In this document: piece after piece, positions 1-8,156 of the stretch
How positions within the stretch are numbered: the first letter of the stretch is position 1
Layout of the letters: every line of letters begins with the position of its first letter
The notes under the pieces: model-generated
Seen by the model: only the letters and a program-made list of their open reading frames with translations
What the model was told of the DNA's origin: nothing
The model's database searches: none
Made by a program: the position numbers and the translations under genes
From: Paenibacillus periandrae
GTDB lineage: Bacteria; Bacillota; Bacilli; Paenibacillales; NBRC-103111
Reading direction: 5' to 3'
DNA: 64,000 bases
NCBI RefSeq assembly: GCF_022458865.1
Contig: NZ_JAJNMU010000006.1
Location: forward strand, 1-64,000

Positions 1-127
1 ACCAACGTTCGGAATAAGGTAGACTTATTCATGAGGTCGCCTCTTTTCGGAATGGTTTGGTGGTACTTACCATTTACCCGAATCGGCGGTCTTTTTTGTT
101 ACATATTTTGGTTAATCAACAGGCGTG

Positions 128-265
128 TTACATTATTTGAGTTTTACGGCGTTTCCCATTAATCCATAAGTTAAAATCGGGGTCTTTCAGAATATTGTTC
201 AAGAATCTATCTACAACTTCATTTTCGCTGAACCCTGTATAACCGAACACCCGTAAAGCGAACAT
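128..265 (-). CDS. possible small ORF or gene remnant, 45 aa
   Basis: An ATG-initiated frame of 45 codons reads MFALRVFGYTGFSENEV at its start and ends in a basic tail (GKRRKTQIM). The composition looks protein-like (amphipathic, FSENEVVDRFLNNILKDPDF), but no clear ribosome site precedes the ATG and I do not recognise a family. It may be the C-terminal remnant of a larger gene. The rest of bases 1-350 shows no gene I can support; it holds the promoter region of the broken gene that starts at 352. Confidence 0.2.
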   Translation of the reverse strand: MFALRVFGYTGFSENEVVDRFLNNILKDPDFNLWINGKRRKTQIM

Positions 266-351
266 GTGAAATTTTGCAAATTACAGCTAGGATAAATTAT
301 CATTTTGTTCTATATTAGATTTAGATATCTATTGAAAGGAGTGTTTAAACC

Positions 352-1371
352 ATGTTCAAACTTTATAAAAATAACATGAGTTATTTCATTGGTGCAAGCT
401 AATTTATAATCCTATTTGACCTAGTTATTGTTAATTCTGTACTGTTTAAAGAGAATGATCAACTCCTGACCATTGGTATTTCGTTAGATTTTGTTGTTGT
501 AATACCTTTATTACTTTACTTTCTTATTTATCGAAACTTAAACAAAAAAATCATAGCGATTCTTCCCTTCGCTCTTTTAGGCTATATCGCTTTGGTATTG
601 ATGATACCCAGTACAGGTCAAGGAACACTTGAAGTTGTAAAATATACGCTCATACCAATGGAACTTATGTTCCTTTGTTATGAGATTTATAAAATCTATC
701 AAATCATAATTAATTTTAGACGCAATATTACAGTTGGTTCCCACCCGATAGAAACGCTTCGGAAAAGTCTTGAAGCAACATTCAGCAATTCTAAAATAAC
801 ATCTCTACTTGTCCATGATGCATCTGTCTTTTACTACGCTTTATTCTCTTGGAGAAAAAAGCCGTATTTACGAACTGCTTCTACTTCATTTAGTTATCAT
901 ACAAATTCAAGCTGGCTTATAACAGTATTGATATTATCTAAGGTACTGTTAATTGAAGGTGCGTGTGTTCATATTTTTCTTATGCAATGGTCACATACCG
1001 TTGCATGGATTCTTTAATTAGGAAATATATATGTCATTATCTTATTAATTTCTGATTACAGAGCTATGTGTTTAAATCCAATCTTAGTTTCAAAACAAGA
1101 GATAAGAATTCAGTATGGCATTCAAATGTTATCGTATATTGATATAAATAATATTGAGTCTGTCTCTATGATTAAGTTTGAGAAATTAGCTAAAAAAGAT
1201 TTGAAAACATCAATTACGCCCCTTGTTATAGAACCCAATGTACTTATTCGTTTGAAAAGTAAGATTACTGTTATCCGTCTGTTTGGAAAGCGACAAATGG
1301 TTGATCATGTTTATCTATTCTTAGATAAACCTCATGAATTCCAAGTTGAATGCCATAAATTAATTGGATAA
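352..1371 (+). pseudogene. membrane protein gene broken by two in-frame TAA stops
   Basis: A single frame runs from an ATG with a good ribosome site (GAAAGGAG, 331-342) to TAA at 1369-1371 and would encode about 339 residues. It is interrupted by TAA at 400-402 (codon 17) and at 1015-1017, with no frameshift. The conceptual product has several hydrophobic segments in the N-terminal two thirds and a soluble C-terminal domain of about 100 residues with basic and beta-prone character. The layout resembles small Bacillus membrane proteins that databases often label beta-carotene monooxygenase-like, but I cannot confirm that. A strong terminator follows directly, as expected for a former gene. The rest of the frame has kept sensible coding, so the nonsense changes are probably recent. 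Sequencing error or stop readthrough cannot be excluded. Confidence 0.6.
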
Positions 1372-1393
1372 ACAAAATAATATTTGATTGTAA

Positions 1394-1438
1394 AACCAAA
1401 AGGACAGCCAATAAAACGCTGTCCTTTTGGTTATTTGT
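1394..1438 (+). terminator. rho-independent terminator
   Basis: A 15-bp perfect inverted repeat (AACCAAAAGGACAGC at 1394-1408 with its complement at 1418-1432) is followed by a T-rich run. It lies just after the broken membrane-protein gene and would have ended its transcript. Confidence 0.8.
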
Positions 1439-1523
1439 TATTCATTTTCTTACCAAAACAAGTGTCAAAATTGTATTTGCACATCAAAAGGGAACCCGTT
1501 TCTTTATAAAGGCTGGCCTTTTT

Positions 1524-2030
1524 TCATGATGGCTTCGGGTTATTTGATTGGTGGTTCTGGTGGTTCTGATGCTTATTGGAATAAGACTTCCGCTGGTGAT
1601 GCTGACGCTGCTGGCGAGGAGTCGGTGACTGAGAGGGCAAGGCATCCTCTTGCTGCTCCTGCGCAAGAACCTCGTGTTGTTCAAGGCCAGCAGCTACACC
1701 GACTTCCCGTTCTTCCGTTTCCACATCATCTGTTGGCTGCTGGTTGGACTGATGCTTGGAAGGTACCTTTTCAATAATGAAATACGCACAACCGAAATTG
1801 CAATATTCATTCAAATAGTCCTGAAACGTAGCAATCATCGATTCCTTGGTAGCTTTCGGATGGCTGTCCTTAAAAAAACCTCGCATACGCAGCTGATTGT
1901 AGCCCCAATCCCCAACAATATAGTCATAGCGCTCTAGAACTTCACTGAATCGCTCTTTAAAGGCATCAGGCTTCCAGCCATTTTTGTGGTCAACGACCAC
2001 CTCGTAGGTTTTGTTGGCGATGAAAATCAC
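1524..2030 (-). CDS. yutD: YutD family protein (DUF1027) with long polar tail
   Basis: This 168-residue soluble protein has an N-terminal part (about residues 1-95; VVVDHKNGWKPDAFKERFSE, DYIVGDWGYNQLRMRGFF) matching the YutD/DUF1027 family, whose biochemical role is unknown. The gene follows lipA on the same strand; in Bacillus the yut genes also lie beside lipA, which supports the call. The start has a strong AAGGAGGGG site. Residues from about 96 onward form a disordered, Q/H/N-rich tail that is not part of the family core and is probably lineage specific. The 5' leader consists of a tandem array of hairpin repeats ending at the ribosome site, so translation may be influenced by that array. 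Confidence 0.85.
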   Translation of the reverse strand: MIFIANKTYEVVVDHKNGWKPDAFKERFSEVLERYDYIVGDWGYNQLRMRGFFKDSHPKATKESMIATFQDYLNEYCNFGCAYFIIEKVPSKHQSNQQPTDDVETEEREVGVAAGLEQHEVLAQEQQEDALPSQSPTPRQQRQHHQRKSYSNKHQNHQNHQSNNPKPS

Positions 2031-2040
2031 TTGGTTTTCC

Positions 2041-2194
2041 CCTCCTTAAAGTTTTGCGTAAGCAAAACTGACTTCGTAAGCATTCTCTTAAAGTTTTGCA
2101 TAGGCAAAACTGACTTCGTAAGCATTCTCTTAAAGTTTTGCATAGGCAAAACTGACTTCGTAAGCATTCTCTTAAAGTTTTGCGTAAGCAAAAC
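2041..2194 (-). repeat. tandem array of hairpin repeats upstream of the yutD ribosome site
   Basis: Three and a half copies of a 44-bp unit fill the lipA-yutD gap. In the sense of the genes each unit reads GATGCTTACGAAGTCAG-like sequence, then a hairpin AGTTTTGCTTACGCAAAACT, then TTTAAG; the last copy runs straight into AAGGAGG of yutD. The hairpin arms are fully complementary and the loops vary slightly (TTAC or CTAT). The array begins at the lipA stop codon. Related copies occur at 7963, 11595 and 22411, always in the same position relative to a downstream start codon. Confidence 0.85.
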
Positions 2195-3067
2195 CTATAC
2201 TTGCTGTGCTGATTTAACCTGTTCATGCGCATGGTACGAGCTGCGTACCAAAGGTCCGGATTCGACATGACTGAAGCCGCGCTTCATGCCTTCGATTTTC
2301 AGCTCTGCAAATTGCTCCGGTGTATAATATTTTTTCACCTTTAAATGTTTAACCGATGGCTGTAAATATTGACCGATTGTCATGATATTGCAGCCAACTG
2401 CGCGCAGGTCATCCATAGTTTGCAAAATTTCAGACCATTCTTCCCCAAGCCCCAGCATGATACTGGCCTTTGTCGGGATTTCCGGTGCAATTTTCTTTGA
2501 CCTTTCCAGCAGCTCCAAGGTACGGCTGTATTTGGCCTTGGACCGTACTTTATCGGATAAACGCTCGACGGTTTCGATATTATGATTCAAAATATCCGGC
2601 TTCGCGGCCAGCACGGTACGCAGTGATTCCTCATTACCCAAGAAATCGGGAATCAGCACCTCGACACCACACATCGGCAGCCGTTTACGAATCGCTCTAA
2701 TGGTAGCAGCAAATATCGAAGAGCCTCCATCAGCCAGATCATCTCTCGCTACAGAAGTAACTACTACGTGTTTTAGACCCATTTGCTCTGATGCCTCGGC
2801 CACACGCTCCGGCTCTTGAAGATCAAGCTCAGTCGGCAAACCTGAATTAACAGCACAAAAACGGCAGGCGCGCGTACAAATATCACCAAGTATCATAAAA
2901 GTGGCTGTGCGATTCGCCCAGCACTCATGAATATTCGGGCATTTGGCCTCTTCACAAACCGTGTGTAGTGTTTTATCGCGCATCATATTTTTTATTTCTT
3001 TAAAATTCTCACCTGTAGTCAATTTAATTTTTAACCAATCGGGTTTACGTTCAAGTGGTGTAGACAT
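2195..3067 (-). CDS. lipA: lipoyl synthase LipA
   Basis: LipA is a radical-SAM enzyme that inserts two sulfurs into protein-bound octanoyl groups to give lipoyl cofactor. The 290-residue product shows both iron-sulfur motifs: the auxiliary cluster cysteines C38, C43 and C49 ([12 protein letters not shown]) and the radical-SAM cluster C64, C68 and C71 (CTRACRFC). The family's C-terminal RSSY sequence is present ([10 protein letters not shown]). I chose ATG 3067 ([11 protein letters not shown]), which aligns with the Bacillus N-terminus and has an AGGGACG site; an in-frame TTG at 3100 would add 11 residues. It is transcribed away from larB and is followed by yutD. Confidence 0.95.
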   Translation of the reverse strand: MSTPLERKPDWLKIKLTTGENFKEIKNMMRDKTLHTVCEEAKCPNIHECWANRTATFMILGDICTRACRFCAVNSGLPTELDLQEPERVAEASEQMGLKHVVVTSVARDDLADGGSSIFAATIRAIRKRLPMCGVEVLIPDFLGNEESLRTVLAAKPDILNHNIETVERLSDKVRSKAKYSRTLELLERSKKIAPEIPTKASIMLGLGEEWSEILQTMDDLRAVGCNIMTIGQYLQPSVKHLKVKKYYTPEQFAELKIEGMKRGFSHVESGPLVRSSYHAHEQVKSAQQV

Positions 3068-3225
3068 TGTGTCGTCCCTGCTTTCCGTGGCATATTCCAA
3101 GCTTATGAAGCTATTATATCACGAAAGAGCTAACAATCCACATTCGCTTTTATTTGTGTTAAACTGGATAAGGACAACAATTAACGGGCAGAGCTCAACT
3201 GTCACTTTGGAGGCATAGGCTTTAT

Positions 3226-4017
3226 ATGATAAATCTGGAATCCATACTTAAACACGTTCGTTCCGGAGATTTGGACGTTGCAGAAGCGCAAAAGCATCTC
3301 GAGGAATTCATGAGCAAACAAAGTCAGGCAAGCGATCGTATCGAGGATCTTGGCTATGCACAGCTGGATATCGATAGGGAACGCAGGACCGGCTTTCCTG
3401 AAGTTATTTACGGGGAAAATAAATCGGCTGAGCAAATCTCGGCGATCTTTCTTAAGATGATGGAACATCTGGACCGCGTGCTGGCGACACGTGTGAGCAA
3501 GGAAAAAGCGGATTTTGTGCAGCAGGCGATTCCCGGGATTACTTATCATGACGATGCTCGTGTACTGACATGGTATAAGGATCAGGCTGCACGCAAACCC
3601 AAGACGGAAGGTTATATTGCAGTCGTATGTGCTGGAACCTCCGATCTCTACGTTGCTGAGGAAGCTGCTTTGACAGCTGAAAATATGGGCTGCCGCGTGG
3701 AGCGGGTGTATGATGTGGGAGTTGCCGGTATACATAGATTATTCCGTAAGCTTGACGTAATCCGCGGAGCCAATGCGATCGTCGTTGCTGCAGGCATGGA
3801 AGGCGCTCTGGTCAGCGTTCTAGGCGGACTCGTCTCGAAGCCCATTATTGCCGTTCCTACGAGCGTAGGCTACGGTGCCAGCTTTCATGGCGTGGCTGCA
3901 CTTCTCACTATGCTTAATTCCTGTGCACCAGGCGTATCCGTAGTTAATATTGATAACGGCTTTGGTGCCGGTTATAATGCGGCATTAATACATAAAAATA
4001 CGACAAAGAGGGATTAA
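3226..4017 (+). CDS. larB: nickel pincer cofactor biosynthesis protein LarB
   Basis: LarB belongs to the PurE-like carboxylase family. It carboxylates and hydrolyses nicotinic acid adenine dinucleotide in the first step of nickel-pincer nucleotide synthesis, the cofactor of lactate racemase LarA. The 263-residue product has the usual N-terminal helical region (about 1-80) and a C-terminal PurE-like Rossmann part containing VVCAGTSDLYVAEEA, GVAGIHR, VAAGMEGAL and PTSVGYGASFHG. GGAGG lies 12 bases before the ATG. The stop is two bases before larC, so the genes are co-transcribed. Neither larA nor larE is in this window. Confidence 0.92.
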   Translation: MINLESILKHVRSGDLDVAEAQKHLEEFMSKQSQASDRIEDLGYAQLDIDRERRTGFPEVIYGENKSAEQISAIFLKMMEHLDRVLATRVSKEKADFVQQAIPGITYHDDARVLTWYKDQAARKPKTEGYIAVVCAGTSDLYVAEEAALTAENMGCRVERVYDVGVAGIHRLFRKLDVIRGANAIVVAAGMEGALVSVLGGLVSKPIIAVPTSVGYGASFHGVAALLTMLNSCAPGVSVVNIDNGFGAGYNAALIHKNTTKRD

Positions 4018-4019
4018 CG

Positions 4020-5300
4020 ATGAAAATAGCTTTTTTTGACTGCTTTTCCGGGATCAGTGGAGATATGAGCCTGGCAGCCCTCGTCGATGCGGGCGCTGAT
4101 CGTCATTATATCGAGGAGGAACTGAGCAAGATTCAGATCGAGCCTTTTTCTCTGGAGTGGAAGCGTGTTAATAAAAAAGGGATTTCCGCATTAAAAATGG
4201 ACGTTATACTCGATCCCCATTCACCTCCGACCCAGCATCGGCATTATTCGGAGATTGTAAAAATCATTAATAGCTGCGGCTTTAACGATCGTGTTGTCAC
4301 TTTAAGCTCGGCTATATTTGAGAAAATTGCTATTGCCGAAGCCAAAATCCATAATATCCCGATTGAAACCGTTCATTTTCATGAGGTGGGCGCTATCGAT
4401 TCTATCGTTGATGTAATCGGTGTTGCCCTTGCTCTGGACTCGTTAGAGGTCGAGAAAATATGGTCCTCACCCGTGCCACTCGGTTCAGGAACCGTTCGTT
4501 GCGACCATGGGATCTATCCGGTTCCTGCACCAGCAACCTTGGAAATGATGCGTGGGCTTCCTATCGCCCCAACCGTCTACAGCATGGAAATGACCACGCC
4601 AACAGGCGCCGGTATCATTGCCGGTGTAGTGGATGAATTCTCCAAGGGTTTTCCTTCGATGATTGTTGAAACCATCGGATATGGCGCCGGGACTCGCGAC
4701 TTGCCTAACCAACCAAATGTTCTTCGTGTCGTTATTGGAAAAACGGACCCTTTTATTCCTAAATATAAAGTCCCGCATCAAGAAATCCAAAACCATGGAC
4801 ACTTGCATGAACACGAACAGCATCATAAGGACCACGGTCATGATCATAGTCACGACCACGGGCACAGCCACGGACATGATCATTCCCACGATCACGGACA
4901 CAGCCACGGACATGATCATTCCCATGATCACGGACATAGCCACGGACATGATCATTCCCACGATCACGGACACAGCCACGGACATGATCATTCCCATGAT
5001 CACGGACATAGCCACGGACATGATCATTCCCACGATCACGGGCATAGCCACGGACATGATCATTCCCACGATCACGGGCATAGCCACGGACATGATCATT
5101 CCCACGATCACGGGCATAGTCATTTGCGTAATCAGGATCAAGGACGATTTCGTATGATTGAGCAGCCTCATAGCCATTCCCATGATCACTCACATCCTCA
5201 TTCACATGATGAGGCTTCCGATCACAATCATCATCATCATAAACATGAACCTGCTATTCATGTCGAATGTGCGGACCTCCCTCCGGATCTCAAGCAGTAG
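4020..5300 (+). CDS. larC: LarC N-terminal domain with extended His/Asp-rich metal region
   Basis: LarC is the CTP-dependent nickel insertase that completes the nickel-pincer cofactor. Residues 1 to about 245 form the LarC1 domain (FFDCFSGISGDMSLAAL, VHFHEVGAIDSIVDVIG, TPTGAGI). After that comes a long His/Asp/Ser/Gly region (about residues 255-420) with eight identical 12-residue units, more HSH clusters and a short tail. The region presumably stores or buffers nickel. The protein ends without the LarC2 domain that normally follows; that domain is encoded separately on the opposite strand at 5416-5952. In lactobacilli the two parts are joined by programmed frameshifting, which is impossible here. 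Start ATG has AGAGGG upstream and follows larB directly. Confidence 0.92.
   Translation: MKIAFFDCFSGISGDMSLAALVDAGADRHYIEEELSKIQIEPFSLEWKRVNKKGISALKMDVILDPHSPPTQHRHYSEIVKIINSCGFNDRVVTLSSAIFEKIAIAEAKIHNIPIETVHFHEVGAIDSIVDVIGVALALDSLEVEKIWSSPVPLGSGTVRCDHGIYPVPAPATLEMMRGLPIAPTVYSMEMTTPTGAGIIAGVVDEFSKGFPSMIVETIGYGAGTRDLPNQPNVLRVVIGKTDPFIPKYKVPHQEIQNHGHLHEHEQHHKDHGHDHSHDHGHSHGHDHSHDHGHSHGHDHSHDHGHSHGHDHSHDHGHSHGHDHSHDHGHSHGHDHSHDHGHSHGHDHSHDHGHSHGHDHSHDHGHSHLRNQDQGRFRMIEQPHSHSHDHSHPHSHDEASDHNHHHHKHEPAIHVECADLPPDLKQ
4833..5120 (+). repeat. larC: 36-bp coding minisatellite (His-rich), 8 units
   Basis: Eight in-frame 36-bp units encode HGHDHSHDHGHS. The units differ by only a few silent changes (cac/cat, gga/ggg), which points to recent amplification by slippage or unequal crossing-over. 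Long open frames on other strands across this stretch are by-products of the repeat. Confidence 0.95.
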
Positions 5301-5328
5301 CTCCATAGCTCCAAACAATTCTAGACAA

Positions 5329-5370
5329 AAAGGACACCGATAGGAAAAAATCCTTCCTAAGGTGTCCTTC
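5329..5370. terminator. bidirectional terminator between the two larC parts
   Basis: A nested inverted repeat (AAGGACACC at 5330-5338 pairing with GGTGTCCTT at 5361-5369, inner arms TAGGA/TCCTA) has an A-run on the left and T-rich sequence on the right. It can end both larBC from the left and the LarC2 gene from the right, so it separates the convergent halves. Confidence 0.75.
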
Positions 5371-5415
5371 TTTCTTCTAACTATTCAAGCCATCCTGCTC
5401 CTCACTTCTAGCAGC

Positions 5416-5952
5416 TTACTCCTCGTTTTCCCGCTTGCCTGTATGAAGAAACTGGCGCTTTACCTCTTCATAAACCTGTTTCAACGGGATGCCATGCGTG
5501 AGCGCAGCCTGCTCGCAGTCTTTGAATTCTGGAGCAAATTGAACCATATCGCCGCGGTGATAGCCGACTTTTACATTAATCATACCCCATGGTGTGGGGA
5601 CCTGCTCAAATGATCGGCCCAGTCTGTGACAGGCTGCCCGTAAGTAACGAAGACCAATCGTTGTTGTTTCGCTAAAAATCACTTCTTCTATCGTTTGCAA
5701 CTTCTGTTCATCTATTAGTACATTCAACATCATACCGGGTCGGCCTTTTTTCATAATTATCGGAATCCAGTACACATCATTTGCACCTGCATCAAATAAC
5801 CGATCGGTCACATAAGGACAAATCTCCGGATTCATATCATCAATATTCGCCTGAATGAGCAGCATATCTTCATCAATGTGCTCTTCTCGGTGTTCAAATC
5901 CCATCCTGCATCCCTCTTTCTTCAATACCAGATCCCCTGGCCAAGCGATCAT
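5416..5952 (-). CDS. larC2: stand-alone LarC C-terminal domain (LarC2), inverted relative to larBC
   Basis: This 178-residue product matches the C-terminal domain of LarC: IQANIDDMNPEICPYVTDRL, GANDVYWIPIIMKKGRPG, LNVLIDE, SETTTIGLRYL and the end region VKVGYHRGDMVQFAPEFKDC. In known LarC this domain provides the CTP-binding site and works together with LarC1. Here it is transcribed from the opposite strand, converging on larBC across a shared terminator. I chose ATG 5952, preceded by GAGAAGGG at good spacing; the longer TTG-initiated frame to 5985 lacks such a site. The protein presumably assembles with the LarC1 polypeptide in trans. Separate promoters mean the two parts may not be made in equal amounts. 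Confidence 0.88.
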   Translation of the reverse strand: MIAWPGDLVLKKEGCRMGFEHREEHIDEDMLLIQANIDDMNPEICPYVTDRLFDAGANDVYWIPIIMKKGRPGMMLNVLIDEQKLQTIEEVIFSETTTIGLRYLRAACHRLGRSFEQVPTPWGMINVKVGYHRGDMVQFAPEFKDCEQAALTHGIPLKQVYEEVKRQFLHTGKRENEE

Positions 5953-6117
5953 GGTTAAACCCTTCTCTAACCTTAATTCTACCAAAAATAAGCTGTGCTG
6001 AGAATCTGTACCTCAAGTTTATATCAGCGGATAAAAGCTGCACTTCCAACATAACCTACTAACACCAATTCGATCGGACGTACACAGCCATCATGTCCGA
6101 ATATGGAGGAAAACATC

Positions 6118-7152
6118 ATGAAAGCAATTGGGATACGTGGGTTCCTTAAAGTATTCATCTGCGGAAGCATTCTTCTGGGTACGTCTTTTCCGATATATGC
6201 AGCAGCACAACAACCCACTCAGCCTGCAGCAGATTCCAGGAGCATTAGCGCTGTATTCGCTGAAAGAAAAGATTTATTCGATAAAATCAGTACGGTGACC
6301 GGAATACCCTGGTACATATTCGCAGGTATAGACCAATATGAGCGTACCATTCAGCTCGCACGCAAACGCACCAACAGCGATGGGTTGATCGCTTTAAGTT
6401 TTACTGAGCTGCAATGGTGCGGCATGATGAATCCTGACCACTCGGATACCAATGAAACCAGTATTGCAATGTTTGACGGAATTGGCAAGGATGGCTCAGG
6501 CGATGGAAAAGCAGACCGTTTGAACGAGCTGGACAGGCTGTACGCCATGGCCAGCTATTTGTTAAAGCAAGGCTCAGGCGACGAGGACCTGCGAATTGGA
6601 TTGTGGGAGTATTATCAAAATACACGCAGTGTGGAGCGCATTGAGCAGTTTGCGAGGCTATATGCAGAGTTTGAAACGCTTGATTTGCACGAGCACGCTT
6701 TTGTCATGCCATTGAATGCTGATTATTCATACCGCAGTACGTGGGGAGCAAGCAGGGGCTGGGGCGGTTATCGTATACATGAAGGTACCGATATTTTTGC
6801 GGGTTATGGTGTACCTGTGCGAAGTGCTGCTTATGGCATTATCGAAGTGATGGGCTGGAATGTATACGGGGGCTGGAGAGTAGGCATCCGCGATTTAAAT
6901 AATGTGTATCATTACTATGCGCATTTATCGGGCTTCAATAAAGAGGTCAAGGAAGGGGACATCGTCAAGGCTGGCCAGATTATAGGTTGGGTAGGCAGTT
7001 CAGGGTATGGGAAGCCGGGAACGTCCGGAAAATTTCCTTCGCATTTACATTATGGACTATACCGGGATAATGGCTTGACGGATTGGTCGTTCGATCCCTA
7101 CCCCCATCTGCGCAAATGGGAGCGTGAGGAACGGATTCGTAAAAAGAAATGA
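6118..7152 (+). CDS. lytH: M23-family cell wall endopeptidase, LytH/YunA-like
   Basis: This 344-residue secreted zinc peptidase has a signal peptide (about 1-30, AAA end), a linker region with helical sequence, and a C-terminal LytM/M23 domain from about residue 195. The zinc site is visible as H221/D225 (HEGTD) with H309 and H311 (HLHYG); H269 lies in YYAHL. Bacillus LytH cleaves L-Ala-D-Glu in the spore cortex, and its gene lies near yunB and lipA, as here. The real start is ATG 6118: the upstream in-frame ATG at 6103 lies in the GGAGG site. It converges on yunB with 13 bases between the stops. A sporulation role is inferred from homology and neighbourhood. Confidence 0.85.
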   Translation: MKAIGIRGFLKVFICGSILLGTSFPIYAAAQQPTQPAADSRSISAVFAERKDLFDKISTVTGIPWYIFAGIDQYERTIQLARKRTNSDGLIALSFTELQWCGMMNPDHSDTNETSIAMFDGIGKDGSGDGKADRLNELDRLYAMASYLLKQGSGDEDLRIGLWEYYQNTRSVERIEQFARLYAEFETLDLHEHAFVMPLNADYSYRSTWGASRGWGGYRIHEGTDIFAGYGVPVRSAAYGIIEVMGWNVYGGWRVGIRDLNNVYHYYAHLSGFNKEVKEGDIVKAGQIIGWVGSSGYGKPGTSGKFPSHLHYGLYRDNGLTDWSFDPYPHLRKWEREERIRKKK

Positions 7153-7165
7153 GCCCATCGAATCT

Positions 7166-7954
7166 TTAAGGCTTGACTACACTGCCAGCTTCTCCTGCCT
7201 CATGGGGAGCAGCTTCCTTCGAAGGGGCCAATGGCAGCTTGGGCAGCGATAAGCCGGAAGGCAGTGCCGGTGTCTGAGAGCTGTTCACCTGGTTCCCTTT
7301 GCCGTCAAAGTAATAAGTTGGAACATCACCCACTACAAGTGCATAGGAAATCGGTACCTCCGTCTCCACCACTTCAGGTACGGTATCCATCGGGATAATA
7401 ATGGTCACCTCCGCGATAATACGAAGGTAAACCTCTACGAGCAGCATATTGATGCCTGCATTCTGATAGCGCGTGCTTAGGTCAACCTTGACGGCACCTG
7501 CAGGTACAAACTTGATAGGAATATTGGGGCCAAACGAAGCCAGAATCGGACTGTTTAATGCTTGCCCCAAAGGGATATGCTCAGGAAAAGCCTGCAGATT
7601 AGCTAGCTGACTCTGAACGGTTTTGATCGTATCGGCAGTTATTTTCATATGCTCGGAATAGTTCAGCATGAACCCGGTAATTTTACCGTTATTGTTTGTC
7701 CGCCAATCAATCAGCTTTTCAAAATTGGTGCTTTGTGCAATCCTGTCGGATATGGCTGAATTGATGGATTGTGTAGCGATCTGTTTCACCCGAATTTTGG
7801 CCAGACTGGCAAGCGGCGGTTTTAGGTTTTTTTCAATATAAATAAACATTTGCAAAGTAAATAGCAGCACAATGAGAGCAATGATGATCAGATTGCGTTT
7901 TAACTTTTTGGTGCCAACAGGCTTGCTTCTCCATCTTCGCTTCAGCACCAGCAT
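7166..7954 (-). CDS. yunB: sporulation protein YunB
   Basis: The 262-residue protein has a basic N-terminus, one transmembrane segment (about 22-42, IIIALIVLLFTLQMFIY) and an extracytoplasmic domain with family features (INSAISDRI, NSPILASFGPNIPIKFVPAGAV, VTIIIPM). YunB is a sigma-E class sporulation protein needed for efficient spore formation in Bacillus. The last 40 residues are Pro/Ser/Ala-rich and probably disordered. AGGAGG precedes ATG 7954 and is itself preceded by a hairpin repeat copy. It sits next to lytH as in Bacillus. Confidence 0.85.
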   Translation of the reverse strand: MLVLKRRWRSKPVGTKKLKRNLIIIALIVLLFTLQMFIYIEKNLKPPLASLAKIRVKQIATQSINSAISDRIAQSTNFEKLIDWRTNNNGKITGFMLNYSEHMKITADTIKTVQSQLANLQAFPEHIPLGQALNSPILASFGPNIPIKFVPAGAVKVDLSTRYQNAGINMLLVEVYLRIIAEVTIIIPMDTVPEVVETEVPISYALVVGDVPTYYFDGKGNQVNSSQTPALPSGLSLPKLPLAPSKEAAPHEAGEAGSVVKP

Positions 7955-7962
7955 GGCAGGGA

Positions 7963-8009
7963 CCTCCTAAAAGTTTTTGCAGCAAAACTGGCTTTGCAAG
8001 GATGCTCTA
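7963..8009 (-). repeat. hairpin repeat, diverged copy, upstream of yunB start
   Basis: In gene sense this reads GCATCCTTGCAAAGCCAGTTTTGCTGCAAAAAC and then TTTTAGGAGG, directly 5' of the yunB start. It is a diverged single copy of the 44-bp element also seen at 2041, 11595 and 22411. Confidence 0.6.
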
Positions 8010-8096
8010 ATTAGCATGTACTTCCCTAAAGCCTATGCCGCTGCCGACTGAAAAAGAAGAGAAGGATTTGTTCCCCACCACATCGCCTGATCCAGG

Positions 8097-8129
8097 CCAA
8101 AAAGAGCCGCAATAATTTACACGGCTCTT
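8097..8129 (-). terminator. rho-independent terminator
   Basis: AAGAGCCG/CGGCTCTT arms (8102-8109 and 8122-8129) are followed on the minus strand by a T-run. It lies just downstream of the TIM-barrel gene and ends the operon starting at 12635. Confidence 0.75.
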
Positions 8130-8156
8130 GCTCAGCTCTTAATTACAATTTACAAC

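Noticed and set aside
2041-2194. CRISPR-like array
   Set aside because: The units abut each other without unique spacers, no cas genes are present, and the same element occurs singly or doubled upstream of other genes.
4485-5205. Long open frames antisense and out of frame over larC
   Set aside because: They are created by the His/Asp repeat codons (cat, cac, gat), have biased Met/Ile/Val or Asp/Arg composition, and lack ribosome sites.
4800-5300. Programmed frameshift joining LarC1 to LarC2 as in lactobacilli
   Set aside because: LarC2 lies on the opposite strand, so no frameshift can join them.
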